Shown: one piece after another, positions 1-7,972 of the stretch | Position numbering within the stretch: position 1 is the first letter of the stretch | Layout of the letters: each line of letters begins with the position of its first letter | From: Clostridia bacterium | GTDB lineage: Bacteria > Bacillota > Clostridia > Oscillospirales > CAG-272 | Assembly: GCA_017399305.1 (NCBI GenBank) | Contig: JAFQDK010000021.1 | Coordinates: 33,710-97,709, forward strand | Length of the DNA stretch: 64,000 nt | Direction: 5' to 3' | Notes under the pieces: generated by a model | What the model was told of the DNA's origin: nothing | The model's database searches: none | Seen by the model: the letters and a program-made list of their open reading frames with translations, nothing else | Made by a program: the position numbers and the translations under genes

Positions 1-305
1 TGCTTGTTGCAGGTTCAGACCACTCTATTGCGAGTGATACTATCGGTGGCAGAGGCTTTACCGCTATCATGGTATCATGGCTTGCAAAGTTCAATCCTAT
101 CACAATGATTCTCACATCGTTTATTATCGTGTTTATGGAAAACGGTGCCGGACAGGTTGCGACCGATCTCGGACTTAACCATGCTTTTTCGGACATTATC
201 GCCGGTATCATCATATTCTTCATCATTGGCAGTGAGTTCTTTATCAACTATGCGATAAAGTTCCGTAGCTCCGATAAAAAAGCAGATAAGGGGGGTAAGG
301 CATAA
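1..305 (+). CDS. ABC transporter permease, nucleoside/simple-sugar type (C-terminal part)
   Basis: This is the end of a gene cut by the window edge; the reading frame is open from base 3 to the TAA at 303-305. The visible part carries the GGRGF-x-A-I-M motif followed by hydrophobic segments, typical of the inner-membrane permeases of BmpA-type nucleoside importers (YufP/NupP family) and related BPD_transp_2 permeases. The stop overlaps the ATG of the next permease (TAATG), so the two are translationally coupled and probably form the heterodimeric channel. The binding protein and ATPase would lie upstream, outside the window. The family is clear; the substrate (nucleoside rather than ribose or galactose) is inferred from resemblance only. 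Confidence 0.85.
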   Translation, partial: LVAGSDHSIASDTIGGRGFTAIMVSWLAKFNPITMILTSFIIVFMENGAGQVATDLGLNHAFSDIIAGIIIFFIIGSEFFINYAIKFRSSDKKADKGGKA

Positions 306-1294
306 TGGGTGCAATTATATCTTCAATTCTTGCATTTTTACCTCGTGCTATCATGCAGGGAACACCTCTGCTTTACGGTGCAACAGGTGAGATTATCACC
401 GAGAAATCGGGACATCTTAACCTCGGTATCCCCGGTATCATGTATGTCGGCGGTATTAGCGGCGCGGCAGGTGCGTTCCTCTATGAACATTCGGCAGATA
501 AGATAAATCCTGCGCTCGCCATTATTATTCCGTTTTTTGCGGCTCTTATCGGCTCGCTTCTTATGGGACTTATCTATTGTTTCCTCACAGTCACACTTCG
601 TGCAAATCAGAATGTAACCGGTCTTGCACTTACCACTTTCGGTATTGGTATCGGTAATTTCTTCGGCGGAACACTTGCAAAACTTTCAAGCACCGGCGAA
701 ACTTCGCTTTCTTTCCCGCAAACAAAGATATTGTTCAAGACTACATTGCCTTTTGCTGATAGCCTTGGCGTGTTTGGCGATATCTTTCTTTCATATGGTT
801 TTCTTGTATATCTTGCTGTAATCGTTTCGTTAGTAGCAGCTTTTGTGCTCAAGCGCACCCGTATCGGACTCCATCTTCGTGCAGTTGGTGAGAATCCGGC
901 AACTGCAGATGCAGCGGGTATCAACGTAAACCGTTATAAGTATCTTGCTACCTGTATCGGCAGCATGATTGCCGGACTTGGCGGTCTTTACTATGTGGTT
1001 GACTACATGGGTATCTGGGCAAACGACGGCTTCGGTGACCGAGGATGGCTTGCTATCGCGCTTGTAATATTTGCGGTATGGCGTCCTAATGTCGGCGTAT
1101 TGGGCTCGTATCTCTTCGGCGGCTTGTATATTCTTTACACCTTTGTAAATATCAGCGTCGCAGAGCAGGAGCTTTTCAAGATGCTTCCTTATGTTGTAAC
1201 CATCGTGGTACTTGTTATTACAAGTATTCGTGAAAAACGCGAAAGCCAGCCTCCTCAGAGCCTTGGTCTTTCGTATTTCAGAGAAGAACGATAA
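305..1294 (+). CDS. ABC transporter permease, nucleoside/simple-sugar type
   Basis: A 329-residue polytopic membrane protein of the BPD_transp_2 family, resembling YufQ/NupQ, the second permease of BmpA-type nucleoside importers. The N-terminal stretch TPLLYGATGEIITEKSG and the central VGENPATADAAGI motif are characteristic; the latter is the cytoplasmic loop that contacts the ATPase in this family. Start at 305 overlaps the upstream permease stop by one base, so this is the last gene of an importer operon. A strong hairpin terminator follows within 10 bases. The expected role is uptake of nucleosides or a related small sugar, feeding the purine and pyrimidine pool; the exact substrate cannot be read from the sequence. 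Confidence 0.9.
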   Translation: MGAIISSILAFLPRAIMQGTPLLYGATGEIITEKSGHLNLGIPGIMYVGGISGAAGAFLYEHSADKINPALAIIIPFFAALIGSLLMGLIYCFLTVTLRANQNVTGLALTTFGIGIGNFFGGTLAKLSSTGETSLSFPQTKILFKTTLPFADSLGVFGDIFLSYGFLVYLAVIVSLVAAFVLKRTRIGLHLRAVGENPATADAAGINVNRYKYLATCIGSMIAGLGGLYYVVDYMGIWANDGFGDRGWLAIALVIFAVWRPNVGVLGSYLFGGLYILYTFVNISVAEQELFKMLPYVVTIVVLVITSIREKRESQPPQSLGLSYFREER

Positions 1295-1302
1295 ATGGTC
1301 AA

Positions 1303-1332
1303 AAAAATCCCACCCGAAAGGGTGGGATTTTT
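1303..1332. terminator. Bidirectional intrinsic terminator
   Basis: A 13-bp stem (AAAAATCCCACCC with its complement) and a GAAA tetraloop, with A-run and T-run flanks, sits between the rightward permease operon and the leftward gdhA gene. It can stop transcription from both sides. Confidence 0.92.
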
Positions 1333-1341
1333 TAATTGTTC

Positions 1342-2694
1342 TTAGTACGCAACGCCCTGAGCGATCATTGCTTCAGCAACCTTAAGGAAGCCTGCAATGT
1401 TAGCACCGGCAATGAGGTCACCCTTCATGCCGTACTTTTCAGCTGCGTCGTAGGAGTTCTTATAGATGTTAGCCATGATCTGCTTAAGCTTTGCATCAAC
1501 CTCTTCAGCAGTCCAAGAGTAACGCATGGAGTTCTGGCTCATTTCGAGACCGGAAACAGCAACGCCACCTGCGTTAACTGCCTTGGAGGGCGCGATGACT
1601 ACGCCGTTTGCCTTGAGGTACTCAACAGCCTCAGCAGTTGTAGGCATGTTTGCAACTTCAACATAGTACTTAATGCCGTTTGCAACGAGGTTCTTTGCAT
1701 CCTCGATGCCGACCTCGTTCTGAGTTGCGCAAGGCATTGCAATGTCAACCTTTTCACCCCAAGGACGCTTACCTGCAAAGAAGGGAACGCCGAACTTGTC
1801 AGCATAGTCCTGCACCTTGTCACGGCCGGAAGCACGCATTTCAAGCATGAAGTTGATCTTCTCTTCGGTGCAAATACCGTCCTTATCGTATACATAGCCG
1901 TCGGGACCGGAAATGGTAACAACCTTACCGCCGAGCTCATGAACCTTCTTAACAGTACCCCATGCAACGTTACCGAAACCGGATACAGCAAAGGTCTTGC
2001 CCTTAACAGTTTCGCCGAAGGATTCAAGCATATTTACAGTGTAGTAAACCGCACCAAAGCCTGTAGCCTCAGGACGGATGAGAGAACCGCCATATGTAAT
2101 ACCCTTGCCGGTGAGAACACCAACAAACTCGTTGCGGAGTCTCTTGTACTGACCGAAGAGGTAGCCTACCTCTCTTGCGCCTACACCGATGTCTCCTGCG
2201 GGGACGTCGGTATCAGCACCGATGTGTTTAGCAAGCTCGGTCATAAAGCTTTGGCAGAAACGCATGATTTCTCCGTCGCTTCTACCTCTAGGGTCGAAGT
2301 CGGAGCCGCCCTTACCGCCGCCCATAGGAAGGCTTGTAAGGCTGTTTTTGAACGTCTGCTCAAAACCGAGGAATTTCATAATGGAAGCGTTAACAGAGGG
2401 ATGGAAACGGAGGCCGCCCTTGTAAGGACCGATTGCAGAGTTGAACTGAACTCTGAAACCGCGGTTTACCTGGACATTGCCGTTGTCATCTACCCACGAA
2501 ACGCGGAAAGAGATCATTCTTTCTGGTTCGACAATTCTTTCCATGATGCCGTGCTTTTCAAAGCGAGGGTCGGCATCAATAACAGGCTCGAGGGACTCAA
2601 ACACTTCAGTTACTGCCTGAAGGAACTCAGGTTCGCCTGCGTTACGCTTCTCAACGTCAGCGTAAACTTTCTTTAAATACTCATTCTTAAGCAT
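1342..2694 (-). CDS. gdhA: NADP-specific glutamate dehydrogenase
   Basis: This 450-residue enzyme interconverts 2-oxoglutarate plus ammonia and glutamate in the cytoplasm. The sequence matches the hexameric bacterial type of about 450 residues: MGGGKGGSDFDPRGRSDGE carries the substrate-binding lysine region, and SGFGNVAWG is the Rossmann nucleotide loop. An in-frame ATG lies seven codons upstream, but an AGGAG box at 2703-2707 sits about 8 bases before the ATG at 2694, so 2694 is taken as the start. The gene stands alone behind its own promoter and shares a terminator with the convergent permease operon. The role as an anabolic ammonia-assimilating enzyme is inferred from the family. Confidence 0.97.
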   Translation of the reverse strand: MLKNEYLKKVYADVEKRNAGEPEFLQAVTEVFESLEPVIDADPRFEKHGIMERIVEPERMISFRVSWVDDNGNVQVNRGFRVQFNSAIGPYKGGLRFHPSVNASIMKFLGFEQTFKNSLTSLPMGGGKGGSDFDPRGRSDGEIMRFCQSFMTELAKHIGADTDVPAGDIGVGAREVGYLFGQYKRLRNEFVGVLTGKGITYGGSLIRPEATGFGAVYYTVNMLESFGETVKGKTFAVSGFGNVAWGTVKKVHELGGKVVTISGPDGYVYDKDGICTEEKINFMLEMRASGRDKVQDYADKFGVPFFAGKRPWGEKVDIAMPCATQNEVGIEDAKNLVANGIKYYVEVANMPTTAEAVEYLKANGVVIAPSKAVNAGGVAVSGLEMSQNSMRYSWTAEEVDAKLKQIMANIYKNSYDAAEKYGMKGDLIAGANIAGFLKVAEAMIAQGVAY

Positions 2695-2736
2695 AGATTT
2701 ATCTCCTAAGTGCAATTTTTCAAAAATGATAATTTC

Positions 2737-2765
2737 ATTATAACAGGGTTTTTTTATGATTTCAA
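2737..2765 (-). promoter_or_regulatory. Promoter of gdhA
   Basis: On the minus strand TTGAAA (2760-2765) and TATAAT (2737-2742) are separated by 17 bases, a good SigA-type promoter about 45 bases before the gdhA start. Confidence 0.75.
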
Positions 2766-2819
2766 CCCTTTTTCTGCAATTTTTGCAATTTTTTCTTGCA
2801 AATCATGCAAAAATACGAC

Positions 2820-2848
2820 TTGCTAAACCGTCCTGTTCATGCTATTAT
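2820..2848 (+). promoter_or_regulatory. Promoter of nrdG
   Basis: TTGCTA (2820-2825) and TATTAT (2843-2848) are 17 bases apart. The nrdG ATG follows about 30 bases after the -10 element. Confidence 0.6.
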
Positions 2849-2877
2849 AAATATATATGAAGGAAAAGGAGTTTCAC

Positions 2878-3576
2878 ATGCATATTGAAGCCTATCAGAA
2901 ACTTACATTATTAGATTATCCCGGCAGAACTGCCGCAACTATTTTTACTCACGGATGCAATTTTCGCTGTCCTTTTTGCCATAACGCAGGGCTTGTAGTG
3001 CGTCCAAGCGAATCGATGATTCCAGAAAGTGAGATACTCGACTATCTTGAAAAGCGCAAGAAGCTGCTTGACGGTGTATGTATCACAGGTGGCGAACCGC
3101 TACTGCAGAAGGATATAGGAGATTTTATACGCCGCGTTCGCGATATAGGTTATCAGATAAAGCTTGATACAAACGGCTCGTTCCCGGAAAAGCTCGAAGA
3201 TCTTATCAAAGAGGGAATTATTGACTATGTTGCTATGGATATTAAGAATTCTCTTGATAAATATGCAATTACCGCCGGTATACCACAAGATATTGTGCCC
3301 AAGATAGAGAAATCGGTCAATATACTGATGAGTAGCGGTATAGACTATGAGTTTCGCACCACTGTGTGCGGTAACTTACACACGGTGGATGATATGCGTT
3401 CTATCGGTGAGTGGCTGAAAGGCGCGAAGGCCTACTATTTACAGCCTTTCAAGGACTCTGGAGACATTGTTGCCGGCAGTGAAAATGCCTGCGATTTTAC
3501 CTGTGAAAAGGCACATTATGAGGCACTTTTGGAGGCTGTAAAGCCATTTATTCCCAACACGCAAATACGCGGCTGA
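2878..3576 (+). CDS. nrdG: Anaerobic ribonucleotide reductase activating protein (radical SAM)
   Basis: A 232-residue radical SAM enzyme that installs the glycyl radical on NrdD. The iron-sulfur cluster motif CNFRCPFC (CxxxCxxC) is near residues 25-32, preceded by TLLDYPGRTAATIFTHG, which is typical of the NrdG2-like subgroup; GGEP follows. This form is longer than the roughly 155-residue E. coli NrdG. An ATG at 2857 would also be in frame, but AAAAGGAG at 2864-2871 is placed correctly for the ATG at 2878. The gene lies just upstream of nrdD, with two NrdR-like boxes beginning right after its stop codon, so the activase is transcribed separately from its own promoter and may also read through into nrdD. 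Confidence 0.93.
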   Translation: MHIEAYQKLTLLDYPGRTAATIFTHGCNFRCPFCHNAGLVVRPSESMIPESEILDYLEKRKKLLDGVCITGGEPLLQKDIGDFIRRVRDIGYQIKLDTNGSFPEKLEDLIKEGIIDYVAMDIKNSLDKYAITAGIPQDIVPKIEKSVNILMSSGIDYEFRTTVCGNLHTVDDMRSIGEWLKGAKAYYLQPFKDSGDIVAGSENACDFTCEKAHYEALLEAVKPFIPNTQIRG

Positions 3577-3624
3577 CCACAACATATTGTGTTTGAATAA
3601 AAATTCAATTGCAAAATATTGTGT
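3577..3624 (+). promoter_or_regulatory. Two NrdR-like boxes upstream of nrdD
   Basis: Two related 16-bp sites occur at 3577-3592 (CCACAACATATTGTGT) and 3609-3624 (TTGCAAAATATTGTGT). Against the known NrdR consensus ACACWATATATWGTGT they match at 14 and 12 positions by eye. Their centres are 32 bp apart, three helical turns, the usual spacing of paired NrdR boxes. They lie directly upstream of the nrdD -35 element, which fits repression by NrdR when dATP is plentiful. Confidence 0.72.
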
Positions 3625-3631
3625 TTTCCTA

Positions 3632-3660
3632 TTGACAAGTCGTCCTATATATGGTATTGT
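3632..3660 (+). promoter_or_regulatory. Promoter of nrdD-trxB
   Basis: A consensus TTGACA (3632-3637) is followed after 17 bases by TATTGT (3655-3660). The paired NrdR-like boxes end 7 bases upstream. Confidence 0.65.
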
Positions 3661-3716
3661 ATGATTACTGACGAAAAACAAATTTATCATACAACACTAT
3701 ATGGAGGACGGCTTTT

Positions 3717-6110
3717 ATGTATCATGTAAGAAAACGTGACAACAAAATTGTTGATTTTGACATAGCTAAGATTACAAAAGCTATTGAAATGGCTTTTGAG
3801 GCATGCGAAGTTAACTATCATCCAAACATTATCGATTTTCTCGCACTTAAGGTAACTGCAAACTTTGAAGCTAAGATTAAGGACGATCTTATCGCGGTTG
3901 AGGATATCCAGGACAGCGTAGAAGAAGTGCTTGTTCAGGGCGGATATGCAGATGTTGCTAAGGCATACATCCTTTATCGCCGTCAGCGTGAAAAGCTTCG
4001 TAGCCTTAAGTCCACTATCCTTGACTACAAGGAGATTGTTGACTCTTATGTTAAGGTTACTGACTGGAGAGTTAAAGAGAACTCCACCGTTACATATTCT
4101 GTAGGTGGTCTCATTCTTTCAAACTCCGGCGCTATCACCGCGAACTACTGGCTCTCTGAGGTTTATGACAATGAGATCTCTCAGGCTCACAGAAGCGCTG
4201 ATATCCACATCCATGACCTCTCTATGCTCACAGGTTACTGTGCAGGTTGGTCACTCAAGCAGCTTATCAAAGAAGGTCTTGGCGGTATCCCCGGTAAGAT
4301 GACTTCTGCTCCTGCAAAGCACCTTTCCGTACTCTGCAACCAGATGGTAAACTTCCTCGGTATCATGCAGAACGAGTGGGCAGGTGCGCAGGCATTCTCT
4401 TCATTTGACACCTATCTTGCTCCTTTTGTAAAGGCTGATAACCTTACATATGAGCAGACAAAGAAGGCACTTGAAGCCTTCATTTATGGCGTAAACACCC
4501 CTTCACGTTGGGGTACACAGGCTCCTTTCTCCAACATCACCCTTGACTGGACAGTTCCGAAGGATATGGAGAATATGCCTGCTATCGTTGGCGGCAAGGA
4601 TATGGACTTTACTTACGGCGATTGTAAGAAAGAAATGGATATGGTCAACAAGGCATTCCTCGAGATCATGATCGAAGGCGATGCTCACGGCCGTGGATTC
4701 CAGTATCCTATTCCCACCTATTCTATCACCAGCGAATTTGACTGGTCTGATAACGAGAATAACAAGCTTCTCTTTGAGATGACCAGCAAGTACGGTACTC
4801 CTTATTTCTCCAACTACATCAACAGCGATATGGAGCCTTCTGATGTTCGTTCTATGTGCTGCAGACTTCGTCTTGACCTTCGTGAGCTTCGCAAGAAGTC
4901 CGGCGGCTTCTTCGGCAGTGGCGAGTCCACCGGTTCTGTAGGTGTTGTTACCATTAACATGCCTCGTCTTGCATACCTTTCCGAGAATGAAGAGGACTTC
5001 TACAAGCGTCTTGACCACATGATGGATATTTCTGCACGTTCACTTTCCATCAAGCGTAAGATTATTACAAAGCTTATGGATGAGGGACTTTATCCTTATA
5101 CCAAACGTTACCTCGGCACATTTGAGAATCACTTCTCCACCATTGGTCTTGTTGGTATGAACGAGGCTTGCATGAACGCGCGTTGGCTCCGTGAGGACCT
5201 CACAAAGAAGGGCGCGCAGAAGTTCACAAAGGATGTGCTCAATCATATGCGTGAGCGTCTTTCTGACTATCAGGAAGAGTACGGCGACCTCTACAACCTT
5301 GAGGCTACTCCCGCAGAGTCCACCGCTTACCGTTTTGCTAAGCATGACCTTCGCCGTTATCCCAACATCATTACTGCCGGCGGCGGTGAGGACGGTTCAC
5401 CTTACTACACTAACTCATCCCACCTTCCTGTTAGCTATACTGATGATGTATTCTCTGCACTCGATATTCAGGATGAGCTCCAGACTCTCTACACCTCCGG
5501 AACCGTATTCCATGCATTCCTCGGTGAGCGTCTCCCTGACTGGAAGGCAGCAGCATCCATCGTTCGCAAGGTAGCAGAAAACTATAAGCTTCCTTATTAT
5601 ACACTTTCTCCTACTTACTCCATTTGCCGTGAGCACGGTTATCTCGCAGGCGAGCATTACACTTGTCCTCACTGCGGTGAAAAGGCTGAGGTTTACAGCC
5701 GTATCACCGGCTACTATCGTCCTGTTCAGAACTGGAACGACGGTAAGAGCCAGGAGTTCAAGGAAAGAAAGACCTACAATATCGAAACCAGCGTACTTAA
5801 GCATGCAGGTCCTGCAGAGGAGTGTGCTTGTGAAGCTGACGAGAATGTAGAAGTATCTGCAAACTCCCGCATTATTCTCTTCACAACAAAGACTTGTCCT
5901 AACTGCAAGATTGCTGCAAAGCTTCTTGAGGATGCAGGCATTGAGTTTGAAAAACTCTATGTTGAGGAGAACAAGGAAATGGCAACCGAGCTTGGTCTTA
6001 AGCAGGTTCCTGCACTTATCGTGGCAAACGGTGACAGAGTTCAGAAGTATATGAACGTTGTCGGCGTACGCGAGTTTATCGCTCAAAGAGGAGCAAAAGT
6101 CAATGCATGA
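3717..6110 (+). CDS. nrdD: Anaerobic ribonucleoside-triphosphate reductase with C-terminal glutaredoxin-like domain
   Basis: This 797-residue class III enzyme reduces ribonucleoside triphosphates to deoxyribonucleotides without oxygen. Residues 1-90 look like an ATP-cone regulatory domain (MYHVRKRDNKIVDFD). The glycyl radical site is Gly665 in RITGYYRPVQNW, and the zinc-binding end includes C650-x-x-C653. After about residue 715 comes an extra domain, RIILFTTKTCPNCKI, with C727-P-N-C730, resembling glutaredoxin/NrdH. Such a tail suggests a redoxin-dependent rather than formate-dependent reductase, comparable to the NrdD2 group. The GGAGG at 3703-3707 sets the start. The stop overlaps trxB by 8 bases, placing the likely redoxin reductase in the same message. 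Regulation by NrdR is suggested by the upstream boxes. Confidence 0.95.
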   Translation: MYHVRKRDNKIVDFDIAKITKAIEMAFEACEVNYHPNIIDFLALKVTANFEAKIKDDLIAVEDIQDSVEEVLVQGGYADVAKAYILYRRQREKLRSLKSTILDYKEIVDSYVKVTDWRVKENSTVTYSVGGLILSNSGAITANYWLSEVYDNEISQAHRSADIHIHDLSMLTGYCAGWSLKQLIKEGLGGIPGKMTSAPAKHLSVLCNQMVNFLGIMQNEWAGAQAFSSFDTYLAPFVKADNLTYEQTKKALEAFIYGVNTPSRWGTQAPFSNITLDWTVPKDMENMPAIVGGKDMDFTYGDCKKEMDMVNKAFLEIMIEGDAHGRGFQYPIPTYSITSEFDWSDNENNKLLFEMTSKYGTPYFSNYINSDMEPSDVRSMCCRLRLDLRELRKKSGGFFGSGESTGSVGVVTINMPRLAYLSENEEDFYKRLDHMMDISARSLSIKRKIITKLMDEGLYPYTKRYLGTFENHFSTIGLVGMNEACMNARWLREDLTKKGAQKFTKDVLNHMRERLSDYQEEYGDLYNLEATPAESTAYRFAKHDLRRYPNIITAGGGEDGSPYYTNSSHLPVSYTDDVFSALDIQDELQTLYTSGTVFHAFLGERLPDWKAAASIVRKVAENYKLPYYTLSPTYSICREHGYLAGEHYTCPHCGEKAEVYSRITGYYRPVQNWNDGKSQEFKERKTYNIETSVLKHAGPAEECACEADENVEVSANSRIILFTTKTCPNCKIAAKLLEDAGIEFEKLYVEENKEMATELGLKQVPALIVANGDRVQKYMNVVGVREFIAQRGAKVNA

Positions 6111-7008
6111 CATTATAGTTGTCGGCGGTGGTCCTGCGGGGCTCACCGCCGCACTGTACGCGCTCCGCGCAGGTAAGCGCGTGCTTGTGATAGAAAAGAA
6201 CGGCTTTGGCGGTCAGATGACATTTTCACCCAAGATTGAGAATTATCCCGGTTATAATTCAATAAGCGGCAGCGAGCTTGCCGATAAGATGGTTGACCAG
6301 GTGCTTGAACAGGGGGCAGATGTCGCCGTTGAAGAAGTAAAGTACATCAATCTCAATCCCATTGGCACAAAGACCGTAATTACTGATGCAACTCATTATG
6401 AGTGCGAGGCAGTGATTTTAGCAACAGGTGCAAAGCACCGTTTGCTCGGAGTGCCTGGTGAAACCAAGTTTGTCGGTGACGGTATTTCTTTCTGTGCTGT
6501 TTGCGACGGCGCGTTCTACGAGGGTAAAAACGTTATCGTAGTCGGCGGCGGAAATTCCGCTTTGCAGGAGGCACTCTTGCTTGCCGAAACTTCAAAAAGC
6601 GTTACCGTTGTGCAGAATCTTGAAACCTTCACAGGCGAAAAGAGACTTGCTGATTTGCTCACTTCAAAAGCCAATGTAACAGTACGCTTTGGTTGTACTG
6701 TAAAGGAATTTGTCGGTGAAGACACTCTCTGTGGCATGGTTATCAACAACGAAAATGGTGAAGAGGAAACACTTATAACCGACGGTGTTTTTGTTGCGAT
6801 AGGACTTGCACCTGAGAATGAAGCTTTTTCAGAGATAGTAACGCTTGACCGCGGTTATATCTCTGCCGAAAATGATATGAGCACTCGAACCGAGGGCATC
6901 TTTACCGCAGGCGATTGCCGCGTAAAGACCGTTCGTCAGATTGCAACAGCCGTCAGTGACGGTGCAGTTGCGGCGCTCAGCGCATGCGAATATATTGACA
7001 GAAAATAA
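6103..7008 (+). CDS. trxB: Thioredoxin reductase-like flavoprotein
   Basis: A 301-residue FAD-dependent disulfide reductase. The FAD site is VVGGGPAGLTAALYA at the N-terminus, the redox pair is CAVC in ISFCAVCDGAFYEG, and the second dinucleotide fold shows VVGGGNSALQEA. The usual HRRDxxR motif that contacts the NADPH phosphate is missing: at that place the sequence reads VVQNLETFTGEKR. The electron donor may therefore be NADH or something other than NADPH; this is inference. The ATG at 6103 lies inside the nrdD end and has AGAGGAG at 6087-6093; in-frame upstream codons belong to the nrdD overlap. The likely job is to recharge the redoxin domain fused to NrdD. Confidence 0.93.
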   Translation: MHDIIVVGGGPAGLTAALYALRAGKRVLVIEKNGFGGQMTFSPKIENYPGYNSISGSELADKMVDQVLEQGADVAVEEVKYINLNPIGTKTVITDATHYECEAVILATGAKHRLLGVPGETKFVGDGISFCAVCDGAFYEGKNVIVVGGGNSALQEALLLAETSKSVTVVQNLETFTGEKRLADLLTSKANVTVRFGCTVKEFVGEDTLCGMVINNENGEEETLITDGVFVAIGLAPENEAFSEIVTLDRGYISAENDMSTRTEGIFTAGDCRVKTVRQIATAVSDGAVAALSACEYIDRK

Positions 7009-7011
7009 TAG

Positions 7012-7041
7012 AAAAAGACTTGCCACGTGCAAGTCTTTTTT
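7012..7041 (+). terminator. Intrinsic terminator after trxB
   Basis: A 12-bp stem (AAAAAGACTTGC paired with GCAAGTCTTTTT), a CACGT loop and a T-run end the nrdD-trxB unit. Confidence 0.9.
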
Positions 7042-7043
7042 GA

Positions 7044-7072
7044 TTGAATTTATAGTCGCAATATGTTATACT
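7044..7072 (+). promoter_or_regulatory. Promoter of the DMT transporter gene
   Basis: TTGAAT (7044-7049) and TATACT (7067-7072) are 17 bases apart, starting right after the preceding terminator. Confidence 0.68.
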
Positions 7073-7100
7073 TATTAAAAATCTTGTTTTGGAGAGAATA

Positions 7101-7937
7101 ATGCTTTTTTTAATTCTTGCGATAATGTCAAGTTCGCTTGTGTCAATAGTTATGCGTATCGGTTCGGCAAAGGTGAAAAACAATATCGGTATGCTTGCGG
7201 CAAACTATATGACCTGCTTTTTGCTTGCGCTTTTCTATAATTTAGGTCAGCCTCTGCTTCCAAGTGGCTCAGATCTTGCGCCAACGCTTTCACTTGGCAT
7301 GATAAACGGTGTACTTTACCTTGCTTCGTTTGTTATTTTTCAGTTCAATGTTCAGAAAAACGGTGTGGTACTCTCCTCGGTGTTTATGAAGCTTGGGCTG
7401 ATTGTACCGCTTGTGATTTCTATTGCATTTTTCGATGAAGGGCTTGGGCTTATACAGGCGATAGGGCTTGTGCTTGCAATTGCCGCTATTATAATGATAA
7501 ATGTTTCTCCGGAGAAAAGCGGCAAGAAAAACGGGTTTTTCCTTATATTGCTGTTGCTTCTCAGCGGCATGGCAGAAGCGATGAGCAAGGTTTTTGACGA
7601 GAAGGGCAACAGCGCATTTTCCACGCAGTTTTTGCTATACACATTTGTAATGGCGCTTGTTTTATGCCTTGCGTTGCTTTTGGTGAAGAAACAACGCATC
7701 GGTGCAAAAGAGCTTTTGTTCGGTACGCTTATCGGTGTTCCTAATTTCTTTTCGGCAAAGTTTATACTCAGTGCGCTTGCGGATATTCCGGCGGTTATCG
7801 CTTATCCTACAAGTAGCGTTGCAACCATACTCGTTGTCAGCATTGTTGGAGTTTTTGCTTTTCGTGAGCGACTTCGCAAATTGCAATGGGTTGCCGTTTG
7901 CTTTATAGTGACAGCACTTGCGCTTCTAAATATGTAA
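7101..7937 (+). CDS. DMT (EamA-like) family transporter
   Basis: A 278-residue integral membrane protein with about ten hydrophobic segments arranged as two halves, as in drug/metabolite transporters of the EamA superfamily. A conserved feature is the repeated pattern near IAFFDEGLGLIQAIGLVLAI and VGVFAFRERLRKLQWVAV, which correspond to the end of each half (E-x-L-x-x-x-Q-x-x-G/A-x-x-x-I). A TTG four codons upstream is in frame but GGAGAGA at 7091-7097 serves the ATG at 7101. The gene is monocistronic, between two strong terminators. It probably exports or imports a small metabolite; nothing in the neighbourhood fixes the substrate. Confidence 0.8.
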   Translation: MLFLILAIMSSSLVSIVMRIGSAKVKNNIGMLAANYMTCFLLALFYNLGQPLLPSGSDLAPTLSLGMINGVLYLASFVIFQFNVQKNGVVLSSVFMKLGLIVPLVISIAFFDEGLGLIQAIGLVLAIAAIIMINVSPEKSGKKNGFFLILLLLLSGMAEAMSKVFDEKGNSAFSTQFLLYTFVMALVLCLALLLVKKQRIGAKELLFGTLIGVPNFFSAKFILSALADIPAVIAYPTSSVATILVVSIVGVFAFRERLRKLQWVAVCFIVTALALLNM

Positions 7938-7942
7938 CACAT

Positions 7943-7972
7943 AAAAAGGCTTGCATTTGCAAGCCTTTTTTT
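7943..7972. terminator. Bidirectional intrinsic terminator
   Basis: AAAAAGGCTTGC and its complement form a 12-bp stem around ATTT, flanked by A- and T-runs. It lies between the convergent DMT and SDR genes and overlaps the SDR stop by two bases. Confidence 0.9.

Noticed and set aside
1336-2676. 446-codon open frame on the plus strand opposite gdhA
   Set aside because: It is the antisense shadow of a clear glutamate dehydrogenase gene and has no family resemblance.
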